From Pedomonas mirosovicensis (lineage in GTDB: Bacteria; Pseudomonadota; Alphaproteobacteria; Sphingomonadales; Sphingomonadaceae), in assembly GCF_022569295.1 (NCBI RefSeq), contig NZ_JAKFIA010000001.1:511001-575000 (forward strand): DNA of 64,000 bases, read 5' to 3'. Both the position numbers and the translations under genes were made by a program. The notes under the pieces are model-generated. The model did no database searches. It was not told where the DNA came from and saw only the letters and a list, made by a program, of their open reading frames with translations. Shown piece by piece: positions 50,238 through 60,081 of the stretch (positions are counted from its first letter, which is position 1; each line of letters opens with the position of its first letter).

Positions 50238-51746
50238 TCAGGCGGTCGTGCCTGGCGGGCGGTAGCCCAGCGCCTCGGCGATGTGACTGCGGGAGACCGT
50301 CTCTCTGCCGCCGAGGTCGGCGAGGGTGCGGGCGACGCGCAGCACCCGGTGGTAGCTGCGGGCGGAGAGCTTCATGCCCTCGGCGGCCTGCACCAGCAGG
50401 CGATGACCGGCGTCGTCGGGCGCGGCCACCTGTTCCAGCAGCAGGCCGTCGGCCTCCGCATTGGTGCGGATGCCATGGTCCTCGTAGCGCTCCCGCTGGA
50501 GGGCGCGGGCGGCGGCCACGCGGGCGGCAACCTCGGCGGAGCCCTCGGCCGCCGGCGGCAGGGTGAGATCGAGCGCGGAGACCGCGGGCACGTCCACGTG
50601 CAGGTCGATGCGGTCGAGCATGGGGCCGGAGATGCGGGACTGGTAGTCCTGCGCGCAGCGCGGGGCACGGCCGCAGGCGCGGGCGGCGTCGGCCAGATGG
50701 CCGCAGCGGCACGGGTTCATGGCGGCGATCAGCTGGATGCGCGCCGGGTAGGTGACATGGGCCTGGGCGCGGGCGACGGTGATGCGCCCGGTCTCCAGCG
50801 GCTGGCGCAGGGCATCGAGCACGGCGCGGTGGAATTCGGGCAGCTCATCGAGGAACAGCACGCCCAGGTGGGCAAGGCTTACTTCGCCGGGGCGCGCCCG
50901 GGTGCCGCCGCCGGTCAGCGCCGCCATGGAGGCGGAGTGATGCGGGGCGCGAAAGGGCCGGGCGCGGCGGATGCGCCCGCCTTCCAGGCTCCCGGCGGCG
51001 GAGGCGACCATGGAGACCTCCAGCGCCTCGGCGGGGTCGAGCGGCGGCAGGATGCCGGGCAGGCAGGCGGCGAGCAGGGACTTGCCCGCACCGGGCGGGC
51101 CGCACATCAGCAGATTGTGGTTGCCGGCGGCGGCCACCTCAAGCGCGCGCTTGGCGCTTTCCTGCCCCTTGATCGCCCTCAGATCCGGTCCGCCGGCAGG
51201 CTCGTCGGCAACGCCGGGGGCAGGCGCGGGCAGCAGGCAGGTGCCTTTGAGATGGTTGATGAGGGCAAGCAGGTGAGGGGCGGCCAATACCTCCACCGCA
51301 CCGGCCCAGGCCGCTTCGCTGCCCTGCGCCGCCGGGCAGGCGAGGCCGAGATTGCAGGAGGAAGCATGGATCGCGGCCAGCAGCACGCCCGGCACCGGGG
51401 CGATGCCGCCGTCCAGCCCCAGTTCCCCCACGATGACATGATGGGCGATGGACTCGGCATCCAGCAGCCCCATGCCCGCCAGCAGGGCGCAGGCGATGGC
51501 CAGGTCGAAGTGACTGCCTTCCTTCCGCAGGTCGGCGGGGGACAGGTTGACGGTGATTCGCTTGGGCGGCAGCGACAGGCCGATGGCGGTCAGCGCCGCG
51601 CGCACCCGCTCCCGGCTTTCATTCACCGCCTTGTCCGGCAGGCCCACGATGGAAAAGGCGGGCAGGCCAGGCGCAATCTGTACCTGAACATCAACCGTGC
51701 GCGCTTCCAACCCCAGAAACGCAACCGTTGTCGCATGCGCGACCAT
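50238..51746 (-). CDS. comM: ComM/YifB-type AAA+ ATPase (magnesium chelatase-like)
   Basis: 502 residues. An N-terminal Lon-protease-like fold (MVAHATTVAFLGLEARTVDV, then GLPDKAVNESRERVRAAL) is followed by the AAA+ core with Walker A GPPGAGKSLLA near residue 220, Walker B VLFLDELPEF, and NPCRCGHLADAARACGRAPR with the family zinc-like cysteines. A C-terminal helical domain follows (GMKLSARSYHRVLRVARTLA). ComM is a branch-migration helicase that widens recombination during natural transformation. The start at 51746 begins the conserved sequence; a longer frame extends 86 codons upstream without family similarity. Confidence 0.94.
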   Translation of the reverse strand: MVAHATTVAFLGLEARTVDVQVQIAPGLPAFSIVGLPDKAVNESRERVRAALTAIGLSLPPKRITVNLSPADLRKEGSHFDLAIACALLAGMGLLDAESIAHHVIVGELGLDGGIAPVPGVLLAAIHASSCNLGLACPAAQGSEAAWAGAVEVLAAPHLLALINHLKGTCLLPAPAPGVADEPAGGPDLRAIKGQESAKRALEVAAAGNHNLLMCGPPGAGKSLLAACLPGILPPLDPAEALEVSMVASAAGSLEGGRIRRARPFRAPHHSASMAALTGGGTRARPGEVSLAHLGVLFLDELPEFHRAVLDALRQPLETGRITVARAQAHVTYPARIQLIAAMNPCRCGHLADAARACGRAPRCAQDYQSRISGPMLDRIDLHVDVPAVSALDLTLPPAAEGSAEVAARVAAARALQRERYEDHGIRTNAEADGLLLEQVAAPDDAGHRLLVQAAEGMKLSARSYHRVLRVARTLADLGGRETVSRSHIAEALGYRPPGTTA

Positions 51747-51964
51747 GCTGCCTCCCGCCCTGCTTTGTTCTCGTTGGGGCCGACTGTGCAAACCAAGAAA
51801 CGGTCGAGCAACGATTCCATGGTCGAATATCCGGCAGCGCGGCGCACTCTGAGGCCGCGTTCTGCCGCAAGGGAAGCAAGCCGGAATCGGGTGAGGAGCA
51901 GGGATGTTTCCTTCGGCAGGGGGGATGCTCAGCCAGTGGCGTCCAACCAGTGGCATCGCCTCCT

Positions 51965-52007
51965 TGCGTCTCCACGCAGGGGTCTTTTGCTTGTGCGTCT
52001 CCACGCA
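51965..52007. repeat. Two direct copies of a 14-base semi-palindrome
   Basis: TGCGTCTCCACGCA occurs at 51965-51978 and again at 51994-52007, 29 bases apart. Each copy has inverted arms TGCGT and ACGCA. The pair lies 41-83 bases upstream of the HAD phosphatase start and could be an operator. Inference only. Confidence 0.4.
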
Positions 52008-52047
52008 CGGGATTTTCTTGACGTATCCAAACGGTTACAGACCGCCC

Positions 52048-52704
52048 ATGACCTACAGGCTTGTGATCTTCGACTTCGACGGCACTCTGGCCGACAGCGC
52101 CGATTGGTTCATCGCCGCCTTGAACAAGGCCGCCCTACGCTTCGGTTTCCGGACGCTGTCTGGCGAGGAAGTGGCGATGCTGCGCGGGCGCAGCAACCGG
52201 GAGATTATCCGCTACCTCCGGGTGCCGATGTGGAAGATGCCGATGATCGCGGCATACATACGCCGTCTGTCGGCCGAGGATGCGGGGTCGCTCCGGTTGT
52301 TCCCCGGCGTTGGGGATGCCCTCATCCGCCTGCGCGCGGCTGGAATCGGCATTGCCATCGTCAGCTCCAACACGGAGGCGACCATCCGCCGGGTGCTGGG
52401 GGCGGAGATTGCGGCGCTGGTGGAAACCTACGAATGCGGCGCCTCGCTGTTCGGCAAGGCCGCCAAGTTCAGGCGCGTGCTGCGCCGCACCGGCATCCCG
52501 GCGGAAGCAACAATCTCCATCGGCGACGAAGCGCGGGATATCGAGGCCGCCGGGCAAGCCGGCGTCGCGGCGGGCGCGGTGACGTGGGGCTACGCAACGC
52601 CCGCGCTCCTGCAAAGCTTTGGGCCCGCCGCCCTGTTCGACTCCTTCCCCGCACTGGCGGAGAGCCTCATCTCCGGCGAACCGGCATCAGCAGTCCCGGC
52701 ATAG
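52048..52704 (+). CDS. HAD-superfamily phosphatase, phosphoglycolate-phosphatase-like
   Basis: 218 residues. Motif I is LVIFDFDGTLADSADWFIAA with the nucleophilic aspartate, motif II lies in IAIVSSNTEATI, motif III is the KFRR lysine region, and motif IV is ISIGDEARDIEAAGQAGV. The alpha-helical cap follows motif I, as in the Gph subgroup. Probable role: dephosphorylation of a small phospho-compound. It diverges from comM. Start at 52048. Confidence 0.85.
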   Translation: MTYRLVIFDFDGTLADSADWFIAALNKAALRFGFRTLSGEEVAMLRGRSNREIIRYLRVPMWKMPMIAAYIRRLSAEDAGSLRLFPGVGDALIRLRAAGIGIAIVSSNTEATIRRVLGAEIAALVETYECGASLFGKAAKFRRVLRRTGIPAEATISIGDEARDIEAAGQAGVAAGAVTWGYATPALLQSFGPAALFDSFPALAESLISGEPASAVPA

Positions 52705-52734
52705 GAAGGGACAGCGGATCAGCCCATCGCTTCG

Positions 52735-52771
52735 CCCCTTAACAATCCCCATTTCGTTTTCAGGGACGCGC
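52735..52771. repeat. Dispersed repeat, second copy
   Basis: Matches the reverse complement of 2496-2531 with one additional T in the middle; the shared part includes AACAATCCCCATTTCG and CAGGGACGCGC. It lies between the HAD gene and the envelope gene, in the same kind of intergenic position as copy 1. Confidence 0.65.
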
Positions 52772-52828
52772 GAGGACGCGGCCCGGTGCGTCCCTGTTCA
52801 TGAGCAAGAAGTGTTCACGAGCAAGAAG

Positions 52829-52856
52829 GGCCGCGCCCAAGATGGCAGGCGCGGCC
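52829..52856 (-). terminator. Hairpin downstream of the AMIN/barrel gene
   Basis: Stem GGCCGCGCC / GGCGCGGCC with a 10-base loop; the minus strand continues CTTCTT. A likely terminator for the envelope gene. Confidence 0.5.
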
Positions 52857-52919
52857 GTATAAACGAGGCGGGAGGTGCAGGCGGGGTAAGCTCCTCCTGC
52901 AGAGAGAAACCGGCGTTCT

Positions 52920-55158
52920 CTAGTAGTGCCACTGCAGCTTGAGCTGGAGGAAGTCGTCGTCGCCCAGCGGATACAGCACATCGCGGGTGGAAACGCTGGT
53001 GAAGAAGCGGCCATCCAGGCTGATTCGCAGGTTAGCCCCGAGGCGGCGGGAGGCCTCAAGCACGAACGCCTTGGACTTGGTGTCCAGATCAAGGATCGCA
53101 CCGCCCAGAATCTCGGTGGTGGCGATATCGTTGCCGCTCCAGCGCAGGCCGACGAACAGGTCGTCATCATAAGGCGACACGTTGGAGAAGGGCGGAATAC
53201 CGGGGGCAAGCGGCGTGCCCTTGCCCCGCTCGTCGTAGAGATATTCAGCCAGGATTCCCAGATCCGCCCCGGCGGCGCTGACGCCGTAGAGCGTGTATTC
53301 GAAGCCGCCAGCGAAGGCGGCGTAGTCGTTCACCGGATCCCAGCGGTGAATGCCCTCGAACTTCAGGAGCAGCGCGCCCAGCGTTGCCTGCAGATCGACG
53401 CCGACCTGGTCGATGAGATCGTAGCGCGGAATGAGTTGCGGCTGGCCGAAACTGTTGAACGAAAGCAGCAGGCGTGGCTCGCGCGAGAAGCCGGAGAAGT
53501 AGGAAACGCCCAGGTCCACCGGGCCGGCGTCCATGGCCCAGCGCAACGCCCAGTCCGAATGCCAGTTGTTGTCCCCGGATTCGTATTGGGTCAGCTCGCG
53601 GTTGACGTGTACCGGCAGGTTGGGCCGGTCCTCGCCGGTGGGGAACAGGCGCTCGCGGAAATAGGGCATGTAGAAGCCGCTGAAGGTGCCGAACCGCGTG
53701 GTGTAGGCGGCCGAGATCAGCGGCTGGCCCAGGTAGTCCTCGAAGTCCACGTCCTCAAGGGTATCGACCTGGTTGATGATGTTCACAAGGTGAACGGCCT
53801 CGGTGACGCCCCAGAAGCGGCGATCCAGGCCCGCGGTCAGCTCCAGCGGGCCGAACACGCCCACATACTTGGCCTCGCGCACATCCGCATGGGTGCGATT
53901 CTCAACCACCGTGTCGACCCGGGCAAAGCCGGTGAAGCGCAGGAACTGGCTGCCGCCTTTCCAGGCGTACTCAATGGTCGGTTCCATGGCCATGGAGCCG
54001 ATCAGATGGTCGGGCGCGCCGTCGCGGCTGTCCTGCGGGAACCAGCGCCCCTCCGCCTCGAAGAAGCCCCACAGGGTGAGGGGGCGAACTGCCTGTCGGC
54101 GGGGGCGGCAGTTCGTCCTCGTTCCGCATGGGCAGGGCGCCGGCGGGTTCGGCCTGCGGGCGGGGCAGGTTCACGCGCCGTTCCTGCGCCTGCAAATCCT
54201 CCCCGCCTCCCGGCGCTGCGGGCTGTTTTTGGGTGCCGGCCTGCGGCGCGCCCTGGCCCTCCAGCGTGCCCGGCAGGTTCTCATCGCCCGTTTGCGGCGC
54301 GCTCGGGCCGACATCGAACACGCCCGGTTCCGTGCCCTGCACCGTGCCAGGCTCGCCCTGCTCCTGGCCTTGGGGTTGACCTGGGGTTCCGCCCGGTGCC
54401 GGCTGGGTCTCCTGCGACCGCGCCGCGCCGGCCTCGGGCGGCAGGGTTTGGGCAAGCGCAACCTGCGTGGTATCCGCCTGTGCGGAATTGCTCGGCCCGG
54501 AGAAGTCCATGGCGGGGCTGGAAAGCAGCGCCTGCCGCTGGGCGGCCGCGCCTGCGCCCGCTCCTGCCTGGCTGCCGGCCCTGGCCTGCTCTGCGGTCTG
54601 CTTTGCGGCCTGCTCTGCGACTTGCCCTGCCTGCGCGACCCTGACCTCCGCTGCGACGTGGGTCGCAACGACAGGCGCCGGGGCGGTATCGGGCACGAAA
54701 TCAAGCACGACGCGCTCCTGCTGACCACCGCGGCCAGGCAGGACAAAGTGGCGGGCCAGAGCGGTGGGCTTCTCGAACCGCAATGTGAGCACGGAAGCCC
54801 CGGCAGCGCCATCCCCGGCAAGGTCGAATACGACCCCAGGAATGCGCCTGGGCAGGGAACGGATCTGGGCTTCGGCCCGGCCGGACAGGGGCATGTTGAG
54901 GCGCACTGCCCAGGCGGAGCCGCTGTCGATCGGGATGGGCTTGATCTCCACGGCGGAAGCCGTGCCTGGGCGGGGGGCGGCTACATCGAGGACGATGCGG
55001 ATGCGCGGCAACGTCTCGTTGCCCGGCCCGTCATCCTGATGCGCGGCGGCCCGCACCTGCAGGATTTCAGCAGCGGCGCGGGCAATGGCCGCATGGCCAA
55101 TTCCCAGCAGCAGAACGATGAGTCCCACGCAGGTGGTCAGCCAGCGGTGAATGGCCAT
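52920..55158 (-). pseudogene. AMIN-like domain plus outer-membrane beta-barrel protein, frameshifted as read
   Basis: Repaired, a protein of about 745 residues. A signal peptide (VGLIVLLLGIGHAAIARAAA) comes first. An AMIN-like beta-domain follows at about 30-165 (RIRIVLDVAAPRPGT, then LPRRIPGVVFDLAGDGAAGA and ERVVLDFVPD). Next is a linker of about 190 residues rich in Gln, Pro, Gly and Ala. A porin-like barrel starts LTLWGFFEAEGRWFPQDSRD and ends DDDFLQLKLQWHY with the aromatic end used by BAM. The frames meet near one of two G5 runs (54080-54084 or 54101-54105). It lies downstream of a LolA-like gene on the same strand. Function unknown. Confidence 0.7.
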
Positions 55159-55302
55159 GTCCGTGCCCCCGATTTGCAACCTTTCAGACCTAATGTGGCC
55201 TAAGACGTCTTGAAGGTTGGTAAAGCCATGGCATTGCATCTTGGCCCTTGCATTGGCCTCAACGCGTTCGCATCTCAGATGCTCCGGTAAAAAGGAAAGT
55301 TT

Positions 55303-55683
55303 GTGACGAGATTGCTCCTGGTCGAAGTCTGGCGGTGGGGCCAACTCATCGTAGGTTGGCTGCTGCTGATTCTCGGCCCGCTGATCGGCGGCCCGCTTCC
55401 CGGCCCCTTCGGCGTCGTCGGCTTTGCCGCCGGACTCATTCTGGTACTGCGAAATTCGCGCTGGGCGCGCCGCTTCTTCATCCGGTTGAAGCGGCGGCAT
55501 CCCGGCACGGTGGGGCCGGTGCGCCACGCCCTGAAGCATGGCATCAACCTGCCCTCGGTGCTTGAGCACATGTGGAGCACAGTGTGGTCCAAACTGCGCC
55601 GCCAGCCCCGGTCAAGGGCCGACAAGGCATCGGCCAAGGGCGCGCCCACGGCCCCCGCGCCGCTGGAAGGCGGCGACGGTTAG
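55303..55683 (+). CDS. Small PGPGW-like membrane protein
   Basis: 126 residues, start GTG after AAAGGA. Two hydrophobic stretches (about 11-29 and 33-50) flank GPLIGGPLPGPFGVVGFAAG, resembling the PGPGW-type small membrane proteins. RNSRWARRFFIRLKRRHPG then gives a basic cytoplasmic region, and the tail is low in complexity. It is transcribed opposite to its neighbours, between the LolA-like gene and the AMIN/barrel gene. Function unknown. Confidence 0.65.
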   Translation: MTRLLLVEVWRWGQLIVGWLLLILGPLIGGPLPGPFGVVGFAAGLILVLRNSRWARRFFIRLKRRHPGTVGPVRHALKHGINLPSVLEHMWSTVWSKLRRQPRSRADKASAKGAPTAPAPLEGGDG

Positions 55684-55704
55684 AGCGGCTCGCCCCTGAC
55701 CGCC

Positions 55705-56502
55705 TTACTGGCGGGAGAGGGCCGAGGGATCGAACACGGCGGGGTTGATGCCGGTGTTCATGCGGAACGGGCCCCATACCAGCCGGGTGGTCTTGCCGGT
55801 CTGGTGATTGACCATGTTCATGTCGTGGGACCGCCAGAACTTGTCGTTGTACTTCTTCCAGGCGGACGAGGTGAGCGTCTTCAGCAGCTTGCCGCGCCGG
55901 TCGTAGTAGTCCACCCGCTGGACCCGCAGCTCCTGCGTGTCGAACCAGGCGATCTGGCGGGAGTAGCCGGAGTTCTCATAGGTCGGCACGCGCTCGACCA
56001 CATGGCAGGTGAGCTGGCCGCAGGGCTCGTCCTTCAACCACTTGTAGGTGAACTTCTCGATTTCGGCGGCGGTGAAGTCCTCATAGGAGAACTCCGAGCC
56101 CATGAACGGGCCCGAGCGGTTGGCCGAGGCGATGCGCTTCACCCGCTTCAGCGCGGGCAGGTAGATCCACTGATCGTCGTTGCCGTGGATGTGGTTGTAG
56201 GTGAGCAGCGCGGTGTTCTGCACGTCCTTGGGCGCGCGGAAAACGATGAGGCTCTTGTCGCCATCGGTGCCCGGCGTGCGCTCCAGCGCCATGGAATCCA
56301 GCTCGCGCACGGCACGCTGCTGGCCTTCCCTGGTGCCGAGAATCATCCTGAGAGAAGCGCGGCTGTCCACCCAGCCGGTGTCGCGCTTGTCCGCCTCCAC
56401 GGCGATGGCCTTGCCCTTTTCCTCGGCGGATTGGGACATGGCAGGGGCGGCGGCGACGGTGACGACGGTGGCGGTCAGCGCCATCAGGGCATGACGGAAC
56501 AT
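55705..56502 (-). CDS. LolA-like outer membrane lipoprotein-sorting protein
   Basis: 265 residues: signal peptide (LMALTATVVTVAAAPAMSQS) and a single LolA/LppX-like half-barrel domain. Family segments are SLIVFRAPKDVQNTALLTYN, DDQWIYLPALKRVKRIASAN, GSEFSYEDF, and a C-terminal MNTGINPAVFDPSAL. This subgroup usually occurs with RND (MMPL) lipid exporters and an outer-membrane partner; the AMIN/barrel gene downstream may be that partner. No MMPL gene is in view. Start follows GGAAAGGAAAG. Confidence 0.85.
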   Translation of the reverse strand: MFRHALMALTATVVTVAAAPAMSQSAEEKGKAIAVEADKRDTGWVDSRASLRMILGTREGQQRAVRELDSMALERTPGTDGDKSLIVFRAPKDVQNTALLTYNHIHGNDDQWIYLPALKRVKRIASANRSGPFMGSEFSYEDFTAAEIEKFTYKWLKDEPCGQLTCHVVERVPTYENSGYSRQIAWFDTQELRVQRVDYYDRRGKLLKTLTSSAWKKYNDKFWRSHDMNMVNHQTGKTTRLVWGPFRMNTGINPAVFDPSALSRQ

Positions 56503-56743
56503 GGGGCTTTCCTTTCCGAGAGTGTGCCTTGAACCGTTCGGCGCGAGCCGGGGCTCCTCTTTGTCGAGGCGCCGTCCTGGATAAACGCTTTTGATTAAAT
56601 ACCGCCTTAATGCTGGCAGCCAAAGCGCTTTTGCCGGAAGCGGCGCAGGTGCTCGTCCGATACCCCAATAAGACTGTATCCCCGCTGAACGTTCCCGAGA
56701 CCCTGCACGAAGCCGGCGCGTCACGGCGGCCTTGCGGGTCAGC

Positions 56744-57316
56744 TCATCGCAGCAGCAGCTGGAAACCGTGCACCAGAAGCCGGCTCGTCAGCTCGTCGAG
56801 GACGACAAAGCCGATGGCCTGCGCCAGCGTGGCGCCAAGCGCCTGGCGGAGAATGAAGATCTCGACGCTTATCAGATACACGCCAAGGGCGAGGTAGAGG
56901 ACGGCGAGGAAGCCGGACGACAGCACCCCGCCCGCGGCCAGCGCCAGCAACGGCAGGGTGACCAGCTGCTTGAACAGGCGCAGCCAGTTCAGCACCAAAA
57001 GCGTTGCCAGCGTGCCGCGGTGAAGCAGCAGGAAGCGGGCGACGACAAGGAACAGCGCCACATAGGCCAGCCACCCCGCCGCGAAGACGAGGATGGACTG
57101 GGACAGGCTGATGGCGTGCGCTCCCCGGCCCGTGGCCAGGAGGGAGAGCATGTGGGCGTTAACGGCAAAGGGCGCGGCAGCGAACGGCAGGGCAGACCAC
57201 GACTGCCAGAAGCCGTGCCAGTTGTATTCGAACCGCGCGAGCCCCGCGCGGCGGAAACGGCAAAGCTCGGCAATGCCAAGAAGCGGCTGGGCGACAGCCT
57301 GGTACACGCTGCTCAC
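56744..57316 (-). CDS. Integral membrane protein of unknown function
   Basis: 190 residues with five predicted membrane helices (about 40-60, 75-95, 100-120, 125-145 and 160-185) and a short N-terminal soluble part ([20 protein letters not shown]). I do not recognise the family; a Yip1-like fold is possible. Start is GTG at 57316, overlapping the dapE stop by 4 bases, so it is probably translated with dapE. Confidence 0.65.
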   Translation of the reverse strand: MSSVYQAVAQPLLGIAELCRFRRAGLARFEYNWHGFWQSWSALPFAAAPFAVNAHMLSLLATGRGAHAISLSQSILVFAAGWLAYVALFLVVARFLLLHRGTLATLLVLNWLRLFKQLVTLPLLALAAGGVLSSGFLAVLYLALGVYLISVEIFILRQALGATLAQAIGFVVLDELTSRLLVHGFQLLLR

Positions 57317-58509
57317 GGAGTCGGGGCCTTCTGCGGTGATTCCTGGGCGAAGTAGCGGTCGAGAAGAGTCTCGTAGATGTCGGTAAGGCGCCTCAGGTCT
57401 TCAACCGGCACCTTTTCATCCGCCTTGTGCATGGATTCGCCCACCAGGCCGAACTCGATGACCGGGCAGAGGCGGCGGATGAAGCGGGCGTCCGACGTGC
57501 CGCCGGTGGTGGAGAGATCGGGCGAGAGGCCGGCGTGCTGCCGGATGGCCGCGACGGTGAGGTCCGTCAGCAGGCCGGGGCCGGTGAAGAAGCTTTCGCC
57601 CGAGACGCGGATGGCGATGTCGTGCCGGGGCGCTTCCTCGGCGACGATGGCGCGCAGCCAGTCGGAAAGGGATTGGCCGGTGTGCCGGTCGTTGAAGCGG
57701 ATGTTGAGGCGGGCGGTGGCCCTGGCTGGAATGAGATTCTCGGTGGGGTTGCCCACATCGAGATTGGTGACTTCCAGGTTGGAGGGATCGAAGAACTCCG
57801 TCCCGCTGTCGAGCGGTTCGGCCTTCACCCGATCGAGAATCCGCACGAGGCGGGTGATGGGGTTATCGGCCCGGTGCGGGTAGGCCACATGGCCCTGAAT
57901 GCCGTGCACGGTGATGGTGGCGTTGAGGCTGCCGCGCCGCCCCACCTTCACCATGTCGCCAAGCGTGCGGGCGCTGGTGGGCTCGCCCACCAGGCAGTGG
58001 TCGGGCCGCTGGCCATTGGCCTCCATCCAGTCCAGCACCTCATTGGTGCCGTGACGGGCCGGGCCCTCCTCGTCCCCGGTGATGAGCAGGGAAATGGAGC
58101 CCTTGAGGCCGCCTGAGCCTTGCGCCGCCGCCAGATGCCGGCGCAGCGCCACCAGGAAGGCGGCGATGCCGCCCTTCATGTCCGCCGCGCCGCGGCCGAT
58201 GAGGAAGCCCTGGTCGATGGTGCCGGCGAAGGGGTCGACCGTCCAGCCGTTGCCGTCGCCCGCAGGCACCACGTCCGTATGGCCGGCGAAGCAGAAGTGG
58301 GGGCTGCCCGTGCCGATGCGGGCGTAGAGGTTGTCGACCGGGCCATCGGGGGCTTCGCCGAACGGCAGCCGCCAGGTGGCGAAGCCGAGGGATTTCAGCT
58401 CCCGCTCGACAATATCGAGCGCGCCCGCATCGGCGGGCGTGACGGAGGGACAGCGAATCAGCTCCTGGGCGAGAGCGACGGGGTCGAGGGACGGGGCACA
58501 CTGAGACAT
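57313..58509 (-). CDS. dapE: Succinyl-diaminopimelate desuccinylase
   Basis: A 398-residue M20 zinc enzyme that releases L,L-diaminopimelate in lysine and cell-wall synthesis. [18 protein letters not shown] gives the first zinc histidine, [16 protein letters not shown] the bridging aspartate, and [20 protein letters not shown] the catalytic glutamate pair. [20 protein letters not shown] is the C-terminal signature. dapD lies nearby on the same strand with three genes between. Confidence 0.96.
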   Translation of the reverse strand: MSQCAPSLDPVALAQELIRCPSVTPADAGALDIVERELKSLGFATWRLPFGEAPDGPVDNLYARIGTGSPHFCFAGHTDVVPAGDGNGWTVDPFAGTIDQGFLIGRGAADMKGGIAAFLVALRRHLAAAQGSGGLKGSISLLITGDEEGPARHGTNEVLDWMEANGQRPDHCLVGEPTSARTLGDMVKVGRRGSLNATITVHGIQGHVAYPHRADNPITRLVRILDRVKAEPLDSGTEFFDPSNLEVTNLDVGNPTENLIPARATARLNIRFNDRHTGQSLSDWLRAIVAEEAPRHDIAIRVSGESFFTGPGLLTDLTVAAIRQHAGLSPDLSTTGGTSDARFIRRLCPVIEFGLVGESMHKADEKVPVEDLRRLTDIYETLLDRYFAQESPQKAPTP

Positions 58510-58804
58510 AGTGGAATCAAGTGGTAACGGCGCGGCGTGCCCGCGTCAAAGGCTGAGGTGCGCTTGTGAAAACGCCGGAGGCCAGAGCGGACGGGACACG
58601 CGGCGGATGGCGGCAGACCCCGGCCAACCGGAGGAGATGGCTGTCCGCCGCATCCGATGATCTTGTCCGTTGCCTTGGGCCGGGTTGTAGCAGAAGCTGC
58701 GTAATACTTCCGGCCATGCGCCGGACCGCGGGCCGGGAGGCCGGCGGGACGGCGGATGGTTGCCCGGCAGGAGGGACCCGGAAGGCGAGAAGGGACGGAA
58801 ACCT

Positions 58805-59272
58805 ATGGCGAAGATCGATCTGGCGCGCGCGCCGATGCGGGAAGGCTCCGGCTATCCCGCGCCGTTTCACGAACTGGCGGCGGGGCGGGCCAAGTGGCAG
58901 CTGGGGGATGCGGGCGGCCTCAGCGATTTCGGCGTCAACCTGGTCGAGCTGCCGCCGGATGGCTGGTCGAGCCAGCGCCACTGGCACGAGGCGGAGGACG
59001 AGTTCGTCTATGTGCTGGCGGGCGAACTGGTGCTGGTGACGAACGAGGGCGAGACGGTGCTGCAGGCTGGCGACTGCGCCGCCTTTCCCAAGGGCGTGGC
59101 CAACGGCCATCACATGATCAACCGCAGCGACGCGCCGGCCATCTATCTGGAAGTCGGCACCCGCAGCGCCGATGGCATATGCCACTACCCGGACGTGGAC
59201 CTGCACCTGGACCCCGCGCGCGGCGGCTTCTGCCGGAAGGACGGCACGCCGTATCCCAAGCGGAGCGGATGA
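58805..59272 (+). CDS. Cupin-domain protein
   Basis: 155 residues with a double-stranded beta-helix. The first cupin motif is SSQRHWHEAEDEFVYVLAGE (two histidines and a glutamate), the second is AFPKGVANGHHMINRS with a histidine. These could bind a divalent metal. The length and the tail NGxHM...YPDVDLHLDPARGGF match a family of sugar- or auxin-binding-like cupins with no assigned reaction. Start at 58805 follows GAAGGGACGG. Confidence 0.8.
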   Translation: MAKIDLARAPMREGSGYPAPFHELAAGRAKWQLGDAGGLSDFGVNLVELPPDGWSSQRHWHEAEDEFVYVLAGELVLVTNEGETVLQAGDCAAFPKGVANGHHMINRSDAPAIYLEVGTRSADGICHYPDVDLHLDPARGGFCRKDGTPYPKRSG

Positions 59273-59302
59273 GGCGATTGCGCTTTCCCAGTGGGCTTGC
59301 CC

Positions 59303-59983
59303 TCAGCGCGGGCGCTCGCGGATGACGCGCGGCACGGAGGCGTGCCGCCGCATCCAGTCCCGCGTTTCCGGGCAGATCCAGCCCAGCAGTTGCAGGATGC
59401 GGGAGTATTCCTTCGTCAGATCGTGGCGGATCAGGGGTTCGTGGTGAAACACGCGGTTGCGGAACTCCTTGATTCGGGTGCTTGTATCGCTCAGCGTCGT
59501 GAAGGCCACGGTTTGCGACAGGTGCGGAAAGGCATGGGCTGCATGGCGCACCCAGAGCGGGCCATGATAACGCTCGCGGAGCAGTTTCACCCAAAAGCCC
59601 AGCGACAGGGAGGCGACGACCTGCGTGGTGTTTGGCCGGTGCCCGTATTTGCTCTGATGTAAGCGCGCTGTCTTTTCGATGGCCAGAACGGCGCCTTGGC
59701 CGAGCATCCTGCCGCAGTCCCGGCTGGAGCACCATTCCGGGCCGTAGTCTGCGCTCAGCGCGTTGTGGATGACATTGCGTAGCGCAACCTCCACGCTTTG
59801 CAGGGGATAATGGAAGCTCTGCCCGACGGCGACGTTCCAGAGATAAAGCCGATGCGCCAGATGCTCGTCAAAGCCACCCGCGATCAGATAGGTGCGCCAG
59901 CGGTCTTGCGAGACTGTCCTGTTAAGGGCCAGCAGGAGGTTCAGCGGCAGGGGAGACGGCGGCCTGTCTTGACGGATCGGCAT
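59303..59983 (-). CDS. Abi-like protein with a HEPN-type RxxxxH motif
   Basis: 226 residues. SFHYPLQSVEVALRNVIHNA and RIKEFRNRVFHHEPLIRHDL match the Abi-like (AbiD/F-type) family. RNRVFH fits the Rx4-6H active site of HEPN ribonucleases, supporting a role as an RNA-cleaving abortive-infection or toxin-like protein. No obvious antitoxin gene is adjacent, and the next gene converges. Many such proteins occur singly in chromosomes, so a defence role is inference. The ribosome site is weak. Confidence 0.7.
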   Translation of the reverse strand: MPIRQDRPPSPLPLNLLLALNRTVSQDRWRTYLIAGGFDEHLAHRLYLWNVAVGQSFHYPLQSVEVALRNVIHNALSADYGPEWCSSRDCGRMLGQGAVLAIEKTARLHQSKYGHRPNTTQVVASLSLGFWVKLLRERYHGPLWVRHAAHAFPHLSQTVAFTTLSDTSTRIKEFRNRVFHHEPLIRHDLTKEYSRILQLLGWICPETRDWMRRHASVPRVIRERPR

Positions 59984-60038
59984 GGAAATTCTATTTTATT
60001 CTTGTGTGCCGGTCTGAAATAATGCCGGACTGGACAGA

Positions 60039-60081
60039 GCCCCCGGACAGCTTCGGCCCTCCGGGGGTTTCGCTTTTTTAA
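60039..60081 (+). terminator. Orphan plus-strand terminator
   Basis: Stem CCCCCGGA / TCCGGGGG with a 12-base loop, followed by TTTCGCTTTTTT. No plus-strand gene lies within 700 bases upstream, so it may end a small RNA transcribed from within or just after the Abi gene region. See findings. Confidence 0.55.

Noticed and set aside
50145..52742. 865-codon plus-strand frame across comM
   Set aside because: Shadow of comM on the opposite strand, fused by chance with an alternate frame of the HAD gene.
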